Positions 8,146 to 16,607 of a stretch of 59,148 bases of DNA are shown in pieces. Under the pieces are notes generated by a model, which was given only the letters and a program-made list of their open reading frames with translations, was not told the DNA's origin and ran no database searches. The stretch covers positions 1 through 59,148 of the forward strand of contig CALDGX010000066.1 in assembly GCA_937941715.1 (NCBI GenBank). The letters are read 5' to 3'. The DNA comes from an uncultured Chloracidobacterium sp. GTDB lineage: Bacteria > Acidobacteriota > Blastocatellia > Pyrinomonadales > Pyrinomonadaceae. How positions within the stretch are numbered: position 1 is the stretch's first letter; each line of letters opens with the position of its first letter. The position numbers were made by a program, and so were the translations under genes.

Positions 8146-8784
8146 CTAAGTGCCGCGAACGGCATGTTCCATCTTTCTATATTGCTCCTGCCATTTGTTG
8201 GTGGCCTTTTCGATCTCACGAACCCAGTTGCGTTGGCGAATTCGATCGAATTGTCCCTGGTTCATTTCCTGTTCCATGAGTTGAAGCCGATTATTTACTC
8301 GCTCCCGATACTCATTCATATGGTTGAACCGGTGTTCGAAACCGTTTCGTTGATCTTGAGTAAGACCAAGTCGAAAACGCTCATGCTCCTGTTCCATATT
8401 GCGTAACTGTTCACGAACTCTCTCTTGGTATTGCTTTCCTTGAGCAAGACCGAAATTGGGATTATCGTAATCCCGAGTCATCGTTCGCAGTTTCTGATGG
8501 AATTGTTCCATCGTCTCAGTACGCTGCCGCAATTGATCTCGTTGAACATCGCTCAGCCGGAGATATTCCCGATCCCTGTCACGGTCCCTATCCCGATCCC
8601 GATCGCGATCCATGTCGCGGTCGCCGGTCTGATCTCTGTCCTGCGTCTTATCACGGTCTTGCTGTCGGGTCACGTCACCCTTTCCTGCCGTTGGTTTTCC
8701 TTTCCCTTGCCCGTAACCCGATACGGCAATGCCAACAATCACGGCGAGGACCACGGCTATCGTTGTAAATCTGAAAATTCTCAT
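8146..8784 (-). CDS. Exported Arg/Asp-repeat, Gln/Arg-rich helical protein
   Basis: A 212-residue protein with a signal peptide (about 1-25, ending SGYGQ) and then a low-complexity region of alternating Asp-Arg dipeptides (about residues 40-72). The rest is strongly charged, Gln/Arg/Glu-rich and predicted helical, with repeated MEQ.. and LTQDQR-like segments that loosely recall periplasmic CpxP/Spy-type proteins (inference only). The Asp-Arg tract is encoded by a run of gatcgg-type hexamers around 8570-8620, which could change length by slippage. A strong AAGGAGGT precedes the ATG. It probably acts in the periplasm or at the surface; function unknown. Confidence 0.7.
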   Translation of the reverse strand: MRIFRFTTIAVVLAVIVGIAVSGYGQGKGKPTAGKGDVTRQQDRDKTQDRDQTGDRDMDRDRDRDRDRDRDREYLRLSDVQRDQLRQRTETMEQFHQKLRTMTRDYDNPNFGLAQGKQYQERVREQLRNMEQEHERFRLGLTQDQRNGFEHRFNHMNEYRERVNNRLQLMEQEMNQGQFDRIRQRNWVREIEKATNKWQEQYRKMEHAVRGT

Positions 8785-9318
8785 GGTTAGACCTCCTTGT
8801 CATTCACACGACCGGACAGGTTTGGTGATACGAAGAAGTTTCCGTACTATCGTGCCGAACTGTCAGTCGCACAGAATAATGACGCAAATCGTGTGCCCGT
8901 CGCGGAGCGAAATTTCCCGCAAAAATCATTAAATTTCCCCGTCCGGAGCAGATGGATTAGCCAAGTCCCATCAAGACCAATCAACTCAGGTGATGAAAAA
9001 CTCGCGCCTGTGAGCCTGAATGTGAAATAACTCACGTTGGATCAAATTTCCTGATATCGCAGGTTTCGAAATGTCGTAGAACATCCCGAAATACAGCAAT
9101 AAATTTGGTGATCGGATCGGCTACATCGGCACAATATTTGCGTGAACATGGGCGTAGTTAATTGATCTATCGATTTTTGCACTGATCTTTGAACTTGATC
9201 GCCGGCAATTCGCCGGAACCCGGCCGGTCGTGTCTGACAGGAGCGAATGTGCTTCCTAAAACCGACGGCCAACGAAAACTGTTTCGATCACCTGGTTATC
9301 TCGGCGCTCTCTTGATCG
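8785..9318. other. 534-base intergenic region
   Basis: No gene is visible. It holds the leader of the minus-strand gene ending at 8784 (Shine-Dalgarno just upstream) and the upstream region of the gene at 9331, including a possible sigma-54 promoter at 9127-9142. Confidence 0.6.
9127..9142 (+). promoter_or_regulatory. Possible sigma-54 promoter
   Basis: CGGCACAATATTTGCG has the GG (9128-9129) and GC (9140-9141) dinucleotides separated by exactly ten bases, as sigma-54 needs. It deviates at two -24 positions from TGGCACG. It is about 190 bases upstream of the gene at 9331, which makes it less convincing than the site at 35400. Confidence 0.3.
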
Positions 9319-9327
9319 AGGAGGTGA
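9319..9327 (+). promoter_or_regulatory. Strong ribosome-binding site
   Basis: AGGAGGTGA, the full anti-Shine-Dalgarno complement, ends three bases before the ATG at 9331. It fixes the start of the following gene and is stronger than most sites in this window. Confidence 0.8.
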
Positions 9328-9330
9328 ATC

Positions 9331-11085
9331 ATGAAATTTAGGACCACATTAATGCTGACCCTTATGATCGCGGTCGGCGTTTCTATCGCATACTTTGTCC
9401 CCGGCTCTGCCGCAAATGACGCAAAGCATTCGTTTATGGCACCGGCAAACGGTACGGCTACCGTAAGGTACACCGAGGATCGTTTCGCCTATGCCCCGTT
9501 GTCATGGCAGACAATTGTTAATAACAGCTTTTCGATGCCGAACAGCGAAAAGAAATATAGCAGTTATGGCCAACCGTCGATCAATTCGAACGGTACGGTC
9601 GTTTTCAGAGCTCGCAGCACACAAGGCGGACAGCGGCAGACCGGCATTTATTCAAGACAATTTCCCAAAGGCCAGATCACCGCGATCGCCGATCTGTCGA
9701 CACTCGTGCCTTATCCGAACAACCTCGGGACGACTTTTCAGGAGTTTTCGGCGATCCCGAGGATCGCTGCCAATTCAGACAATTTTGCGACCCGGGGCAA
9801 TCATCAGCCCGTTTACAAGTATCTGTTACCGGACGGTACTGAAACCCGGACCGGTACGACCGGCATCTATGTTCAGCTTAGCGGCAGCCTTTTGTTCGAT
9901 GGTGCGTCGAAGATCGGTCTGGCACCGGGATTCGCAAATCACGCTGTGCCGAATATGGAACAACTGACGGCGTTTGACGTCTATCCGGGATCCCCCGCGA
10001 TCAACGACAATGGCACGATCGTATTTAAGGGCAACTATGCCGATAACGGCGTCGGCAAGACCGGTATCTTTTATCGCGAATTGCTCGGCACTCCGGGCGG
10101 CGGAAAGACCGCGGTCGAGTTGATAGCAAATTCGGATACTCAGATCCCGAACGCACCGCCGAGCTTCAGGAAGATGACATTTGGTTCGACGGCACCGCCC
10201 AGCGTTGCCGGAAACGAACTGGTGTTTGTCGGCCTCGATAATGAAGATAACCCTAATTTCGGAGGTATTTTTCTTGCTCCGATCCGTCCGACCCCTGAGC
10301 TTCGAACGCTGGTCTCGATCGGCGAACCGCTGCCGGGAACGAAGGTTGAGACTGTAACCCGCGTGGGCGAAGGCCTTTCGTTCGACGGCCGGTATGTTGC
10401 GTTCTGGGGAGCATGGAGTAACGTAATGAAAACGGTTCGGCTCTATTGCCCCGAGGACGGAAACGCCGATATCCTCGCATACTGCAATGGCGTGGACCCA
10501 AACAGTATCTTTGATCCGGATAGAAACCGCTGGTATCAAGACAAACAGGTAAATGTTCATCAAGGCATATTCATTTACGACATTTACGCAAACTATGCAT
10601 ATCTGGTATCGCGCAGCGACTATGATTTCAACGATTATCTGTACTGGGTCTATTCCGGCAGGCCTCCCGGAGTCGGAACCTTTAATGAAGAGGAAGACGG
10701 CGAAGAGCCGCCTCGCTGGCGTTCAGCCGCATTTATCGCCGCGTCCGATGGATTGGTCGTATTCAAGGCACGCACCGGAACTCAGGATCCCAACGGCGAA
10801 TATATCAACCCGATCGACGGCATCTATATGAAGAACGCTCTCGACCGAAGCCCGATCCAGGTACTGGTCGAAACCGGTATGAGCAGTAATGTTCTTGATC
10901 CGTCGGTTCCCACAGGAGCATTACCGATCGTCGGTGTTGGGCTCGAACGGGAGGGTTTCCGCGGCAACAAACTGGCGATCACCGCGTCGATGGCCGATAC
11001 CGAGAACAGTTGGGGCGGCATCTATGTTGCCAACATTGCCCGCGGCCCGAGTGCCGATCTGTTCAATTTTAAGGCGTCGCGATAA
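9331..11085 (+). CDS. Exported repeat protein (probable beta-propeller), unknown role
   Basis: A 584-residue protein with a signal peptide at about 1-30 (hydrophobic stretch ending SAANDA). The body has recurring segments of the form IN(D/S)NGT(I/V)VF(K/R)...TGI(F/Y), for example around residues 85-110 and 225-250, with looser copies later; this pattern suggests a beta-propeller or similar repeat fold of exported proteins. No catalytic motif is recognised. There are two Cys near residue 375-385 (LYCPEDGNADILAYCNG). It has its own strong ribosome-binding site and ends 55 bases before a near-ideal terminator, so it is monocistronic. Probably periplasmic or secreted. Confidence 0.75.
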   Translation: MKFRTTLMLTLMIAVGVSIAYFVPGSAANDAKHSFMAPANGTATVRYTEDRFAYAPLSWQTIVNNSFSMPNSEKKYSSYGQPSINSNGTVVFRARSTQGGQRQTGIYSRQFPKGQITAIADLSTLVPYPNNLGTTFQEFSAIPRIAANSDNFATRGNHQPVYKYLLPDGTETRTGTTGIYVQLSGSLLFDGASKIGLAPGFANHAVPNMEQLTAFDVYPGSPAINDNGTIVFKGNYADNGVGKTGIFYRELLGTPGGGKTAVELIANSDTQIPNAPPSFRKMTFGSTAPPSVAGNELVFVGLDNEDNPNFGGIFLAPIRPTPELRTLVSIGEPLPGTKVETVTRVGEGLSFDGRYVAFWGAWSNVMKTVRLYCPEDGNADILAYCNGVDPNSIFDPDRNRWYQDKQVNVHQGIFIYDIYANYAYLVSRSDYDFNDYLYWVYSGRPPGVGTFNEEEDGEEPPRWRSAAFIAASDGLVVFKARTGTQDPNGEYINPIDGIYMKNALDRSPIQVLVETGMSSNVLDPSVPTGALPIVGVGLEREGFRGNKLAITASMADTENSWGGIYVANIARGPSADLFNFKASR

Positions 11086-11140
11086 GCGACTTTGATCGCA
11101 TTGCCGATCCTAGGCAACGGACCCGGTAATATGCAACATG

Positions 11141-11176
11141 GCCGTCTGACAACCAAGTTGTCAGACGGCCCTTTTT
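11141..11176 (+). terminator. Rho-independent terminator
   Basis: GCCGTCTGACAA (11141-11152) and TTGTCAGACGGC (11158-11169) form a perfect 12-bp stem with a 5-base loop, followed by a T-run at 11172-11176. Confidence 0.92.
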
Positions 11177-11334
11177 CTTGACTATCCGGCTCCGAAACGC
11201 CGCAAAGCCGCAATACTCCGCGCATGCGGCCCGCGCGCCGAAAGGGACCCGATCTCTTAACTAAATTCGGCGATCGACGTTGGTATCGCCGTGAAGCTTG
11301 AGAAAATGCGGCCGATGTCGCAAAATGAATAGGG

Positions 11335-11360
11335 CGTCAGTTCATTGGTTTGAGCTGACG
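11335..11360 (+). promoter_or_regulatory. Inverted repeat upstream of dnaJ
   Basis: CGTCAGTTCA (11335-11344) and TGAGCTGACG (11351-11360) form a 10-base inverted repeat with one mismatch and a 6-base spacer, 42 bases before the dnaJ start. It is a candidate operator or leader hairpin and does not resemble CIRCE. Confidence 0.4.
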
Positions 11361-11401
11361 TTTCTTTAGTTAGCGGCCGGACGCCGCCAACCATTGACCA
11401 T

Positions 11402-12505
11402 ATGTCGAAACGAGATTATTACGAAGTGTTAGGCGTCGCCAGAACGGCCAGTGACGCCGAGATCAAAAAGGCCTACCGCAGCCTGGCCGTGCAGCACCAT
11501 CCGGACAAGAATCCGAATGACCCGCACGCCGAAGAAAAATTCAAAGAGGCGGCCGAGGCTTATGCTGTCCTTTCGGACGCGCAAAAGCGCGCGGCGTACG
11601 ACCGCTTCGGGCATCAGGCCGGCGGCATGGGCGGACAGGGATTTGATCCGAGCGGTTTCTCGAATATCGAAGACATCTTTGATATGTTCGGGTTCGGCGA
11701 TATGTTCGGCCAACGCGGCGGCGGCCGTTCGTCGGTCCAACGCGGTTCGGACCTCAGGTACGATCTCGAGATAACGCTCGAGGACGCGGCGACCGGCAAG
11801 GACGAAAAGCTCCGCATCCCGAGGCTCGAAAAGTGCGACGAGTGTGCCGGCAGCGGTGCCGAAAAGGGAACACAGCCCGAAACGTGCGTTACGTGCGGCG
11901 GTGCGGGTCAGACGCGCTACCAGCAGGGATTTTTCAGCGTCATGCGCACGTGTCCTAATTGTTCGGGCAGCGGCCGGATCATAAAAACGCCTTGTAAAGG
12001 ATGCCGCGGCAAGGGGCGTGTCGAACGTGAAAGGTCGATCGAGCTCAAGATACCGGCCGGCGTCGAAACGGGTTCGCGCCTGCGGATCGCGGGTGAGGGC
12101 GAGGCAGGTGTGAACGGCGGGCCGTCGGGCGACCTGTTTGTCGTCCTGCACGTCAAGGAACACGAGCGGTTTGAGCGTCAGGGAGCGAACCTGTATTCGG
12201 CGGTGCCCATAACGTTTGCCCAGGCGGCACTCGGTGCCGAGATCAAGGTGCCGACGCTTGACGGCGAGGAGGAACTGAAGGTGCCCGCCGGAACGCAGAC
12301 CGGAACGGTCTTCAGGCTGAAGTCCCAAGGAATGCCGGCTCTCGGCGGCCGCGGAAAAGGCGACCTTTTCGTTGCCGTTACGCTCATCACGCCAAAATCA
12401 CTGACCAAGGAACAGCGAAAGCTGCTTGAACAACTCGCCGAGATCGAGGACGTCGATTTTCACGACGAATCGTTCATGGACAAGGTCAGGAATATCTTCG
12501 GTTGA
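11402..12505 (+). CDS. dnaJ: Chaperone protein DnaJ (Hsp40)
   Basis: J-domain co-chaperone that stimulates the DnaK ATPase and delivers substrates. The 367-residue protein has a J domain (about 4-70, with the HPD triad in VQHHPDKNP), a Gly/Phe-rich linker (about 72-125), a zinc-binding region with four CxxCxGxG repeats (CDECAGSG, CVTCGGAG, CPNCSGSG, CKGCRGKG; about 145-205) and the C-terminal peptide-binding domains. All elements are intact. It is separated from hrcA-grpE-dnaK by 5.2 kb and has its own leader with an inverted repeat. No clear Shine-Dalgarno precedes the ATG. A terminator follows. Confidence 0.97.
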   Translation: MSKRDYYEVLGVARTASDAEIKKAYRSLAVQHHPDKNPNDPHAEEKFKEAAEAYAVLSDAQKRAAYDRFGHQAGGMGGQGFDPSGFSNIEDIFDMFGFGDMFGQRGGGRSSVQRGSDLRYDLEITLEDAATGKDEKLRIPRLEKCDECAGSGAEKGTQPETCVTCGGAGQTRYQQGFFSVMRTCPNCSGSGRIIKTPCKGCRGKGRVERERSIELKIPAGVETGSRLRIAGEGEAGVNGGPSGDLFVVLHVKEHERFERQGANLYSAVPITFAQAALGAEIKVPTLDGEEELKVPAGTQTGTVFRLKSQGMPALGGRGKGDLFVAVTLITPKSLTKEQRKLLEQLAEIEDVDFHDESFMDKVRNIFG

Positions 12506-12531
12506 TCCGACGGACAACTCAAACGTTGGAC

Positions 12532-12555
12532 AAAGGCCCGCCAGGGCCTTTTTTT
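12532..12555. terminator. Bidirectional terminator between dnaJ and the protease gene
   Basis: AAAGGCCC (12532-12539) and GGGCCTTT (12544-12551) form a perfect stem with a 4-base loop and T-run on the plus strand, and an A-flanked stem for the convergent minus-strand gene. It lies between two converging genes. Confidence 0.85.
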
Positions 12556-12568
12556 AGTGCGAGCGAGT

Positions 12569-14008
12569 CTATGGATTGAGGAGCACGAGCAGGCGGTCGG
12601 CCCAGTCGGAGCGGGCGTTTTTCAGGATCTCGTACTGGACCTGTGCCATGTCGCGGTTGCCGGTCTTGAGATATGCCCGGCCGAGATTGTAGCGGGCCTT
12701 TTGATAGTCGGGATTGTAGCCGAGGGCACTGTTCAGTGCCTCGATGCACTCGTCGATCTTGCCGAGTTCGTAATAGACCTCGCCCAGATAGTTGTATGTC
12801 TTGGCGTCGGGCCGATAGATCTTTAGCTGTTCAAAGGCGGCCGCGGCCTCGGCGTTTCGACGCAGTTTGGCAAGGGCAGCACCGAGGCGTTCGATGGCGT
12901 TAACGTGGTCGATCTTGATCGCTATCGCACGTCGGTACGCGAGGATCTCCTCGTCGGTACGGCTCAGTTTGCCGAGTGTCAGGCCGAGCGAATACTGTAT
13001 CTCGGGGTCATTTTCATCAAAACGTGCGGCCTGCCGATAGGCGTCGACGGCCTCCTTGAACTGCCCGAGAGCGTAGCTCGACGCTCCGATATTCACGTAG
13101 GTCGCCGACCACTCGGGACGCAGTTTTGCCGCTTGCCGCGACGCCCGCAGAGCGTCGGTGTGCCGCCCGAGTACGCCGTAGCAATATCCCGCCTGATACC
13201 ACGCCTCGGCATAGTTAGGATCGGTCTCGACCGCCTTTTCAAAATATGCCGCCGCCCGCGTGTAGTCATCCCGCGACAGTTGAGCGAGGCCCTGCGAGTA
13301 CAGGCGTTCGGCGGCCGAGCGCTTGTTTCGCTGGGTTTCGGAGGCGAGCGACGAAAACGTCTGAACGTCGCTGATCTTGAGTTGGGATATTCGCTCGGAG
13401 GGAACAGCAAAATTCAGATTCTGGCCCTCAGCGGCCTGCAGTGTCGCGACGCCTATGACCTGGCCCGCCATATTTACGACCGGCGAACCCGACGAGCCCG
13501 GCGAGATCGACGCCGTTATCTGGATGATCCTGCCGTAGCCGGAGATCTCGCGTACCGCCGAGACGATGCCGTTAGAAACGCTGCCCTCGAGACCGTAAGG
13601 GTTGCCGATAACGACGATCGACTCGCCCTCCTGCGGCACTGTCCGGACTATCGGCAGCGGTATCGCCTGGCCGCGCGGCACATCGACCTGAAGCAGGGCG
13701 AGATCGCCCTCGCCGTCGATCGCCAGGACGCCGCGGACCGGATATTTCTTGCCGTCGAGCAGGTGTATCTCGACGCGGGCCGCACGCTCGATGACGTGCC
13801 GGTTGGTGATGACGCGGTCGGCGGCAATGAAGAAACCGCTGCCGCGGGCGAGGGTGTTATCCCTGGCGTCAAAGGTCTCGATGGCGACGGCGGACGGCTT
13901 GATGCGCTTGACGAGCTCAGGCAAAAAGTCCTGCGCCCGTGCGGTGCCGCTCAGACCCGCGGCGAGCACAAATGCCAAAAATACCGATTTGAAAGCGATC
14001 CTTGTCAT
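12569..14008 (-). CDS. Exported trypsin-like (S1C) serine protease with TPR repeats
   Basis: A 479-residue protein with a signal peptide (1-25, ending ARA-Q). A trypsin-fold protease domain (about 30-215) carries the full triad: H71 in ITNRHVI, D102 in GEGDLALL and S173 in SPGSSGSP, as in DegP/HtrA relatives. There is no PDZ domain. Instead residues from about 230 to the end form six or so tetratricopeptide repeats (for example AEAWYQAGYCYGVLGRHTDA), which usually bind proteins or peptides. Probably a periplasmic quality-control or processing protease whose TPRs select substrates (inference). Minus strand, 112 bases after the gene at 14121-15404, with a terminator between. Confidence 0.88.
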   Translation of the reverse strand: MTRIAFKSVFLAFVLAAGLSGTARAQDFLPELVKRIKPSAVAIETFDARDNTLARGSGFFIAADRVITNRHVIERAARVEIHLLDGKKYPVRGVLAIDGEGDLALLQVDVPRGQAIPLPIVRTVPQEGESIVVIGNPYGLEGSVSNGIVSAVREISGYGRIIQITASISPGSSGSPVVNMAGQVIGVATLQAAEGQNLNFAVPSERISQLKISDVQTFSSLASETQRNKRSAAERLYSQGLAQLSRDDYTRAAAYFEKAVETDPNYAEAWYQAGYCYGVLGRHTDALRASRQAAKLRPEWSATYVNIGASSYALGQFKEAVDAYRQAARFDENDPEIQYSLGLTLGKLSRTDEEILAYRRAIAIKIDHVNAIERLGAALAKLRRNAEAAAAFEQLKIYRPDAKTYNYLGEVYYELGKIDECIEALNSALGYNPDYQKARYNLGRAYLKTGNRDMAQVQYEILKNARSDWADRLLVLLNP

Positions 14009-14064
14009 CCGAATGGCCGAGTGTCGATTATATGTTCTTTCGCCTGCGGCAACAAAGTTTTTTG

Positions 14065-14098
14065 CAAAAAAAGACGCGAGCCCGCAAAGGCCCGCGTC
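14065..14098 (-). terminator. Rho-independent terminator (minus strand)
   Basis: GACGCG (14073-14078) pairs with CGCGTC (14093-14098), with further pairing inside; on the minus strand the stem is followed by seven or eight T (complement of the A-run at 14065-14072). It ends the transcript of the gene at 14121-15404. Confidence 0.8.
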
Positions 14099-14120
14099 CG
14101 TTAGGTGTGGAAGGCGCCGT

Positions 14121-15404
14121 TTATTTTATGATCCCGTTGCCGTCGAGAGCGGTGTAAACGTCGTTCGAATAAAGGCCGAGCCATTTATCGGTGTTCGGCG
14201 TTTTGAACAACTGGTCGTACACCTGAGCGTTGAGCGACTCGAGCTCGACGCCGCGGCCGCGGTTGAGCCACTCGTAGAGTTTGGTGTGGAAGATAAAATC
14301 GTTTCGCGTACTGTCGAGAGCGACAAAACTCTCTACCTTGGCGAACATCGATCTGAACTCGGCCTCGGTAAGGCCGGTCCTTGCGTTCTGACGGCGGATG
14401 AAGGCGACACTGTTGCCGTCGATCGCCGCCGAAGGAGCGTATATGGCGGCGAGCTTGCCCCAATCGTCAAACTTGATCGACGGTTCGAATTTGGCGAAAT
14501 CGTCGTAAACGCGAAGGATCGAATACTCGTCGACGACGACCATCTTGGCCACGGCCATCGGGGCCGCGAGGATCGCGAGTGTGCCGGAACGCGTTTCGGT
14601 CATCTCGACGCCGGCCTTGGCGATCGCGGCGTCGCGCTCACGCTTGATCCTGGCGAAATTATCGGCGCGATACTTGAGCAGTGCCGTCATTCGGGCCTTG
14701 GCGTCCATCGTGCCGATCGACCGGACCAGCTCGTTTGCCCGCGTCAGATAGCTAAGGAACATCTCGGGTGTGTAGAGCCCGGGAAGAGCGTCGATGACGT
14801 CTCCGTTCTTATCAAGGATGTAATGGATGCTGTTGCCGGTGATCGTCCGCTCGATCTTGCGGCCGTCACCGAAATCGATCGTGATGCGCGGTGCCGGGCG
14901 GACCGACTGCCAATGCAGGATGTAATTTTCGCGAAGGTACTTTGAGATCGCCGCGTTCGGGTAAAGTATCGCCCGGAACAGGCGGCTGTTGGCACACGAA
15001 AACTCTTCGTTGAGGTTACCGAGCAGGCGAAGGCTGAGGATCGGCTTGTTTCGGCGTGCCGCCTCGCCCTTGGCGCCGTTGAGATCGGTGTACCAGTAGA
15101 GCTGGGCGGCGTACTCGTCCTTTTGCATCCCGACCGTGTCGATGGCGTTTGCCACGCGGAGCCAATCGGGCGAGACCTCGCCCGTTTTTGCAAAATGGTC
15201 GATCTCGGAGCGAAATTTCACAAACAAAGCGTCAAGGCCGGTCTGGCCCATCGTGCGAAGTTGTTTGATAGCGGCGGCGGCTTCGTCGGTGTCAGTCGAT
15301 ACTGCCGATTCGACGAGCTCATTCGTGTATTTGCCGGCGGCAAGCATCGAGATCGACGATCCGAGCAGGAGCAACGTTGCGATCAGCGTAAGTCGTAATT
15401 TCAT
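14121..15404 (-). CDS. Exported thioredoxin-fold-like protein with degenerate active site
   Basis: A 427-residue exported protein. The start is ATG at 15404, because GGAGG at 15411-15415 lies six bases upstream and the following residues form a signal peptide (MKLRLTLIATLLLLGSS, ending MLAAG). The open frame runs further upstream to 15551 but without ribosome-binding signals. Residues about 90-225 follow the layout of thioredoxin-like domains that begin with a KPIL strand (RRNKPILSL, later ITGNSIHYILDKNGDVIDALPGLYTPEMFL), but the CxxC position holds a single Cys (FSCANSRLF), so redox activity as a thioredoxin is unlikely. The C-terminal half is not recognised. Confidence 0.65.
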   Translation of the reverse strand: MKLRLTLIATLLLLGSSISMLAAGKYTNELVESAVSTDTDEAAAAIKQLRTMGQTGLDALFVKFRSEIDHFAKTGEVSPDWLRVANAIDTVGMQKDEYAAQLYWYTDLNGAKGEAARRNKPILSLRLLGNLNEEFSCANSRLFRAILYPNAAISKYLRENYILHWQSVRPAPRITIDFGDGRKIERTITGNSIHYILDKNGDVIDALPGLYTPEMFLSYLTRANELVRSIGTMDAKARMTALLKYRADNFARIKRERDAAIAKAGVEMTETRSGTLAILAAPMAVAKMVVVDEYSILRVYDDFAKFEPSIKFDDWGKLAAIYAPSAAIDGNSVAFIRRQNARTGLTEAEFRSMFAKVESFVALDSTRNDFIFHTKLYEWLNRGRGVELESLNAQVYDQLFKTPNTDKWLGLYSNDVYTALDGNGIIK

Positions 15405-15561
15405 TGTCATCCTCCAAAGGTATTTTGATAAAGAACGGCCGGGGCGTGAGTTCTTGCACACAAATCGATCGACGTCGGCAAATTTGCGGCCCGCTCGCGG
15501 CACGTGTTTTACGGCGGATCGATAACACGGTAGAATTGCTGTTAAAACCAATCCAAAAACT

Positions 15562-16011
15562 ATGAAGATCGCGATAGCGGCAGATCATGCCGGATTTGAA
15601 GGAAAAGAGTTGATCAAGCGAACGCTCGACGAGATCGGCGTCGAGTACGACGACATGGGAACCTACTCGGCCGAATCGGTCGATTATCCGGATTTTGCCC
15701 GAAAGGTCGCCGAGGCTGTGGCCCGCGGCGATTATGAGCAGGGCGTGCTGGTTTGCGGTTCGGGGACCGGAATGGCGATCTCGGCGAACAAGGTCCGCGG
15801 CATTCGTGCGGCCGTCGCCTGGAACGCCGAGACCGCCGGTTTGGCCCGCCAACACAATAACGCCAACGTGCTAGCGATCGGGTACCGGACCTCGCCCGAG
15901 GGAACTATTCCCGACATCGTCAAGGCGTGGTTCGCCGCCGACTTTGAAGGCGGACGACACGCCGGACGCGTAGACAAGATCGCTCAGATCGAAAAGGACG
16001 ACCTCTGCTAA
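15562..16011 (+). CDS. rpiB: Ribose-5-phosphate isomerase B
   Basis: Interconverts ribose 5-phosphate and ribulose 5-phosphate in the pentose phosphate pathway. The 149-residue protein matches the LacAB/RpiB family in length and motifs: AADHAGFEGK at the N-terminus (D8, H9), the catalytic Cys65 in VCGSGTGM, and RQHNNANVLAIGYR with H98. It also has the C-terminal FEGGRHAGRVDKI. Divergent from the gene ending at 15404 and followed after two bases by an FMN reductase, so the two are probably co-transcribed. Confidence 0.95.
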   Translation: MKIAIAADHAGFEGKELIKRTLDEIGVEYDDMGTYSAESVDYPDFARKVAEAVARGDYEQGVLVCGSGTGMAISANKVRGIRAAVAWNAETAGLARQHNNANVLAIGYRTSPEGTIPDIVKAWFAADFEGGRHAGRVDKIAQIEKDDLC

Positions 16012-16013
16012 AT

Positions 16014-16577
16014 ATGCCGAAAATACTTGCTTTCGCGGGTAGTTACCGCGAACACTCCTACAACAAACGCGTCCTCTCGGTCGCCGCCGAAGGTGCCCGC
16101 AATGCCGGGGCCGAGGTCACGGTGCTCGACCTGCGCGATCATCCGCTGCCGATATTCTGCGCCGACGGCATCGAGAACGGCCAGTTCGACGGGAACGCCC
16201 TGAAGCTGCAGGAGATCATGGCCGGCTATGACGGCTTTCTGATCGCATCGCCCGAATACAACGGCTCTATACCGGGCGGCCTTAAGAATATGATCGACTG
16301 GATCTCGCGGGCGAACGACAAATTCAGAATGTACGAACCCGTCAAGGGCAAGACCGCTGCTCTGATAACGGCGTCGCCGGGCCAGTTCGGCGGGCTGCGG
16401 TGTTTGGCTCATCTTCGGGGCGTTTTGACGATGCTCGGGATGCACGTATTGCCAATGGAGGTCGCGGTGCCGTTCGTCGGCCAAAAGTTTGACGGCGACG
16501 GTTCCGAGATGACCGATGCGAAAATGAAACACGTCCTCGAAAGCCTTGGGGAGCAGCTTGTCGAATACGTCAAATAG
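16014..16577 (+). CDS. NADPH-dependent FMN reductase family protein
   Basis: A 187-residue flavodoxin-fold reductase. Visible motifs are the phosphate-binding loop of FMN (FAGSYREHSYNK, residues 7-18), the conserved SPEYNGSIPGGLKNMIDW segment (about 81-98) and the GQFGGLRCLAHLR segment (about 122-134). It probably reduces quinones, azo compounds or chromate with NAD(P)H, as relatives do; the specific substrate cannot be told. It lies two bases after rpiB. Confidence 0.88.
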   Translation: MPKILAFAGSYREHSYNKRVLSVAAEGARNAGAEVTVLDLRDHPLPIFCADGIENGQFDGNALKLQEIMAGYDGFLIASPEYNGSIPGGLKNMIDWISRANDKFRMYEPVKGKTAALITASPGQFGGLRCLAHLRGVLTMLGMHVLPMEVAVPFVGQKFDGDGSEMTDAKMKHVLESLGEQLVEYVK

Positions 16578-16597
16578 TACTAAAGTTTCGGTACTAA
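16577..16597 (+). promoter_or_regulatory. Direct repeat GTACTAA-N7-GTACTAA before the AraC-type gene
   Basis: Two identical 7-base copies start at 16577 and 16591, 14 bases apart, in the 30-base gap before the regulator gene. Direct repeats are the usual binding pattern of AraC-type proteins, so autoregulation is possible. Confidence 0.35.
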
Positions 16598-16607
16598 CGT
16601 CCGAAGA

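Noticed and set aside
12905..14104. 399-residue plus-strand open frame
   Set aside because: It lies antisense to the trypsin-like protease gene, whose triad and TPRs are certain; long antisense frames are common in GC-rich DNA.
13749..14945. 398-residue plus-strand open frame
   Set aside because: Antisense to two minus-strand genes with signal peptides and ribosome-binding sites; no protein-like features.
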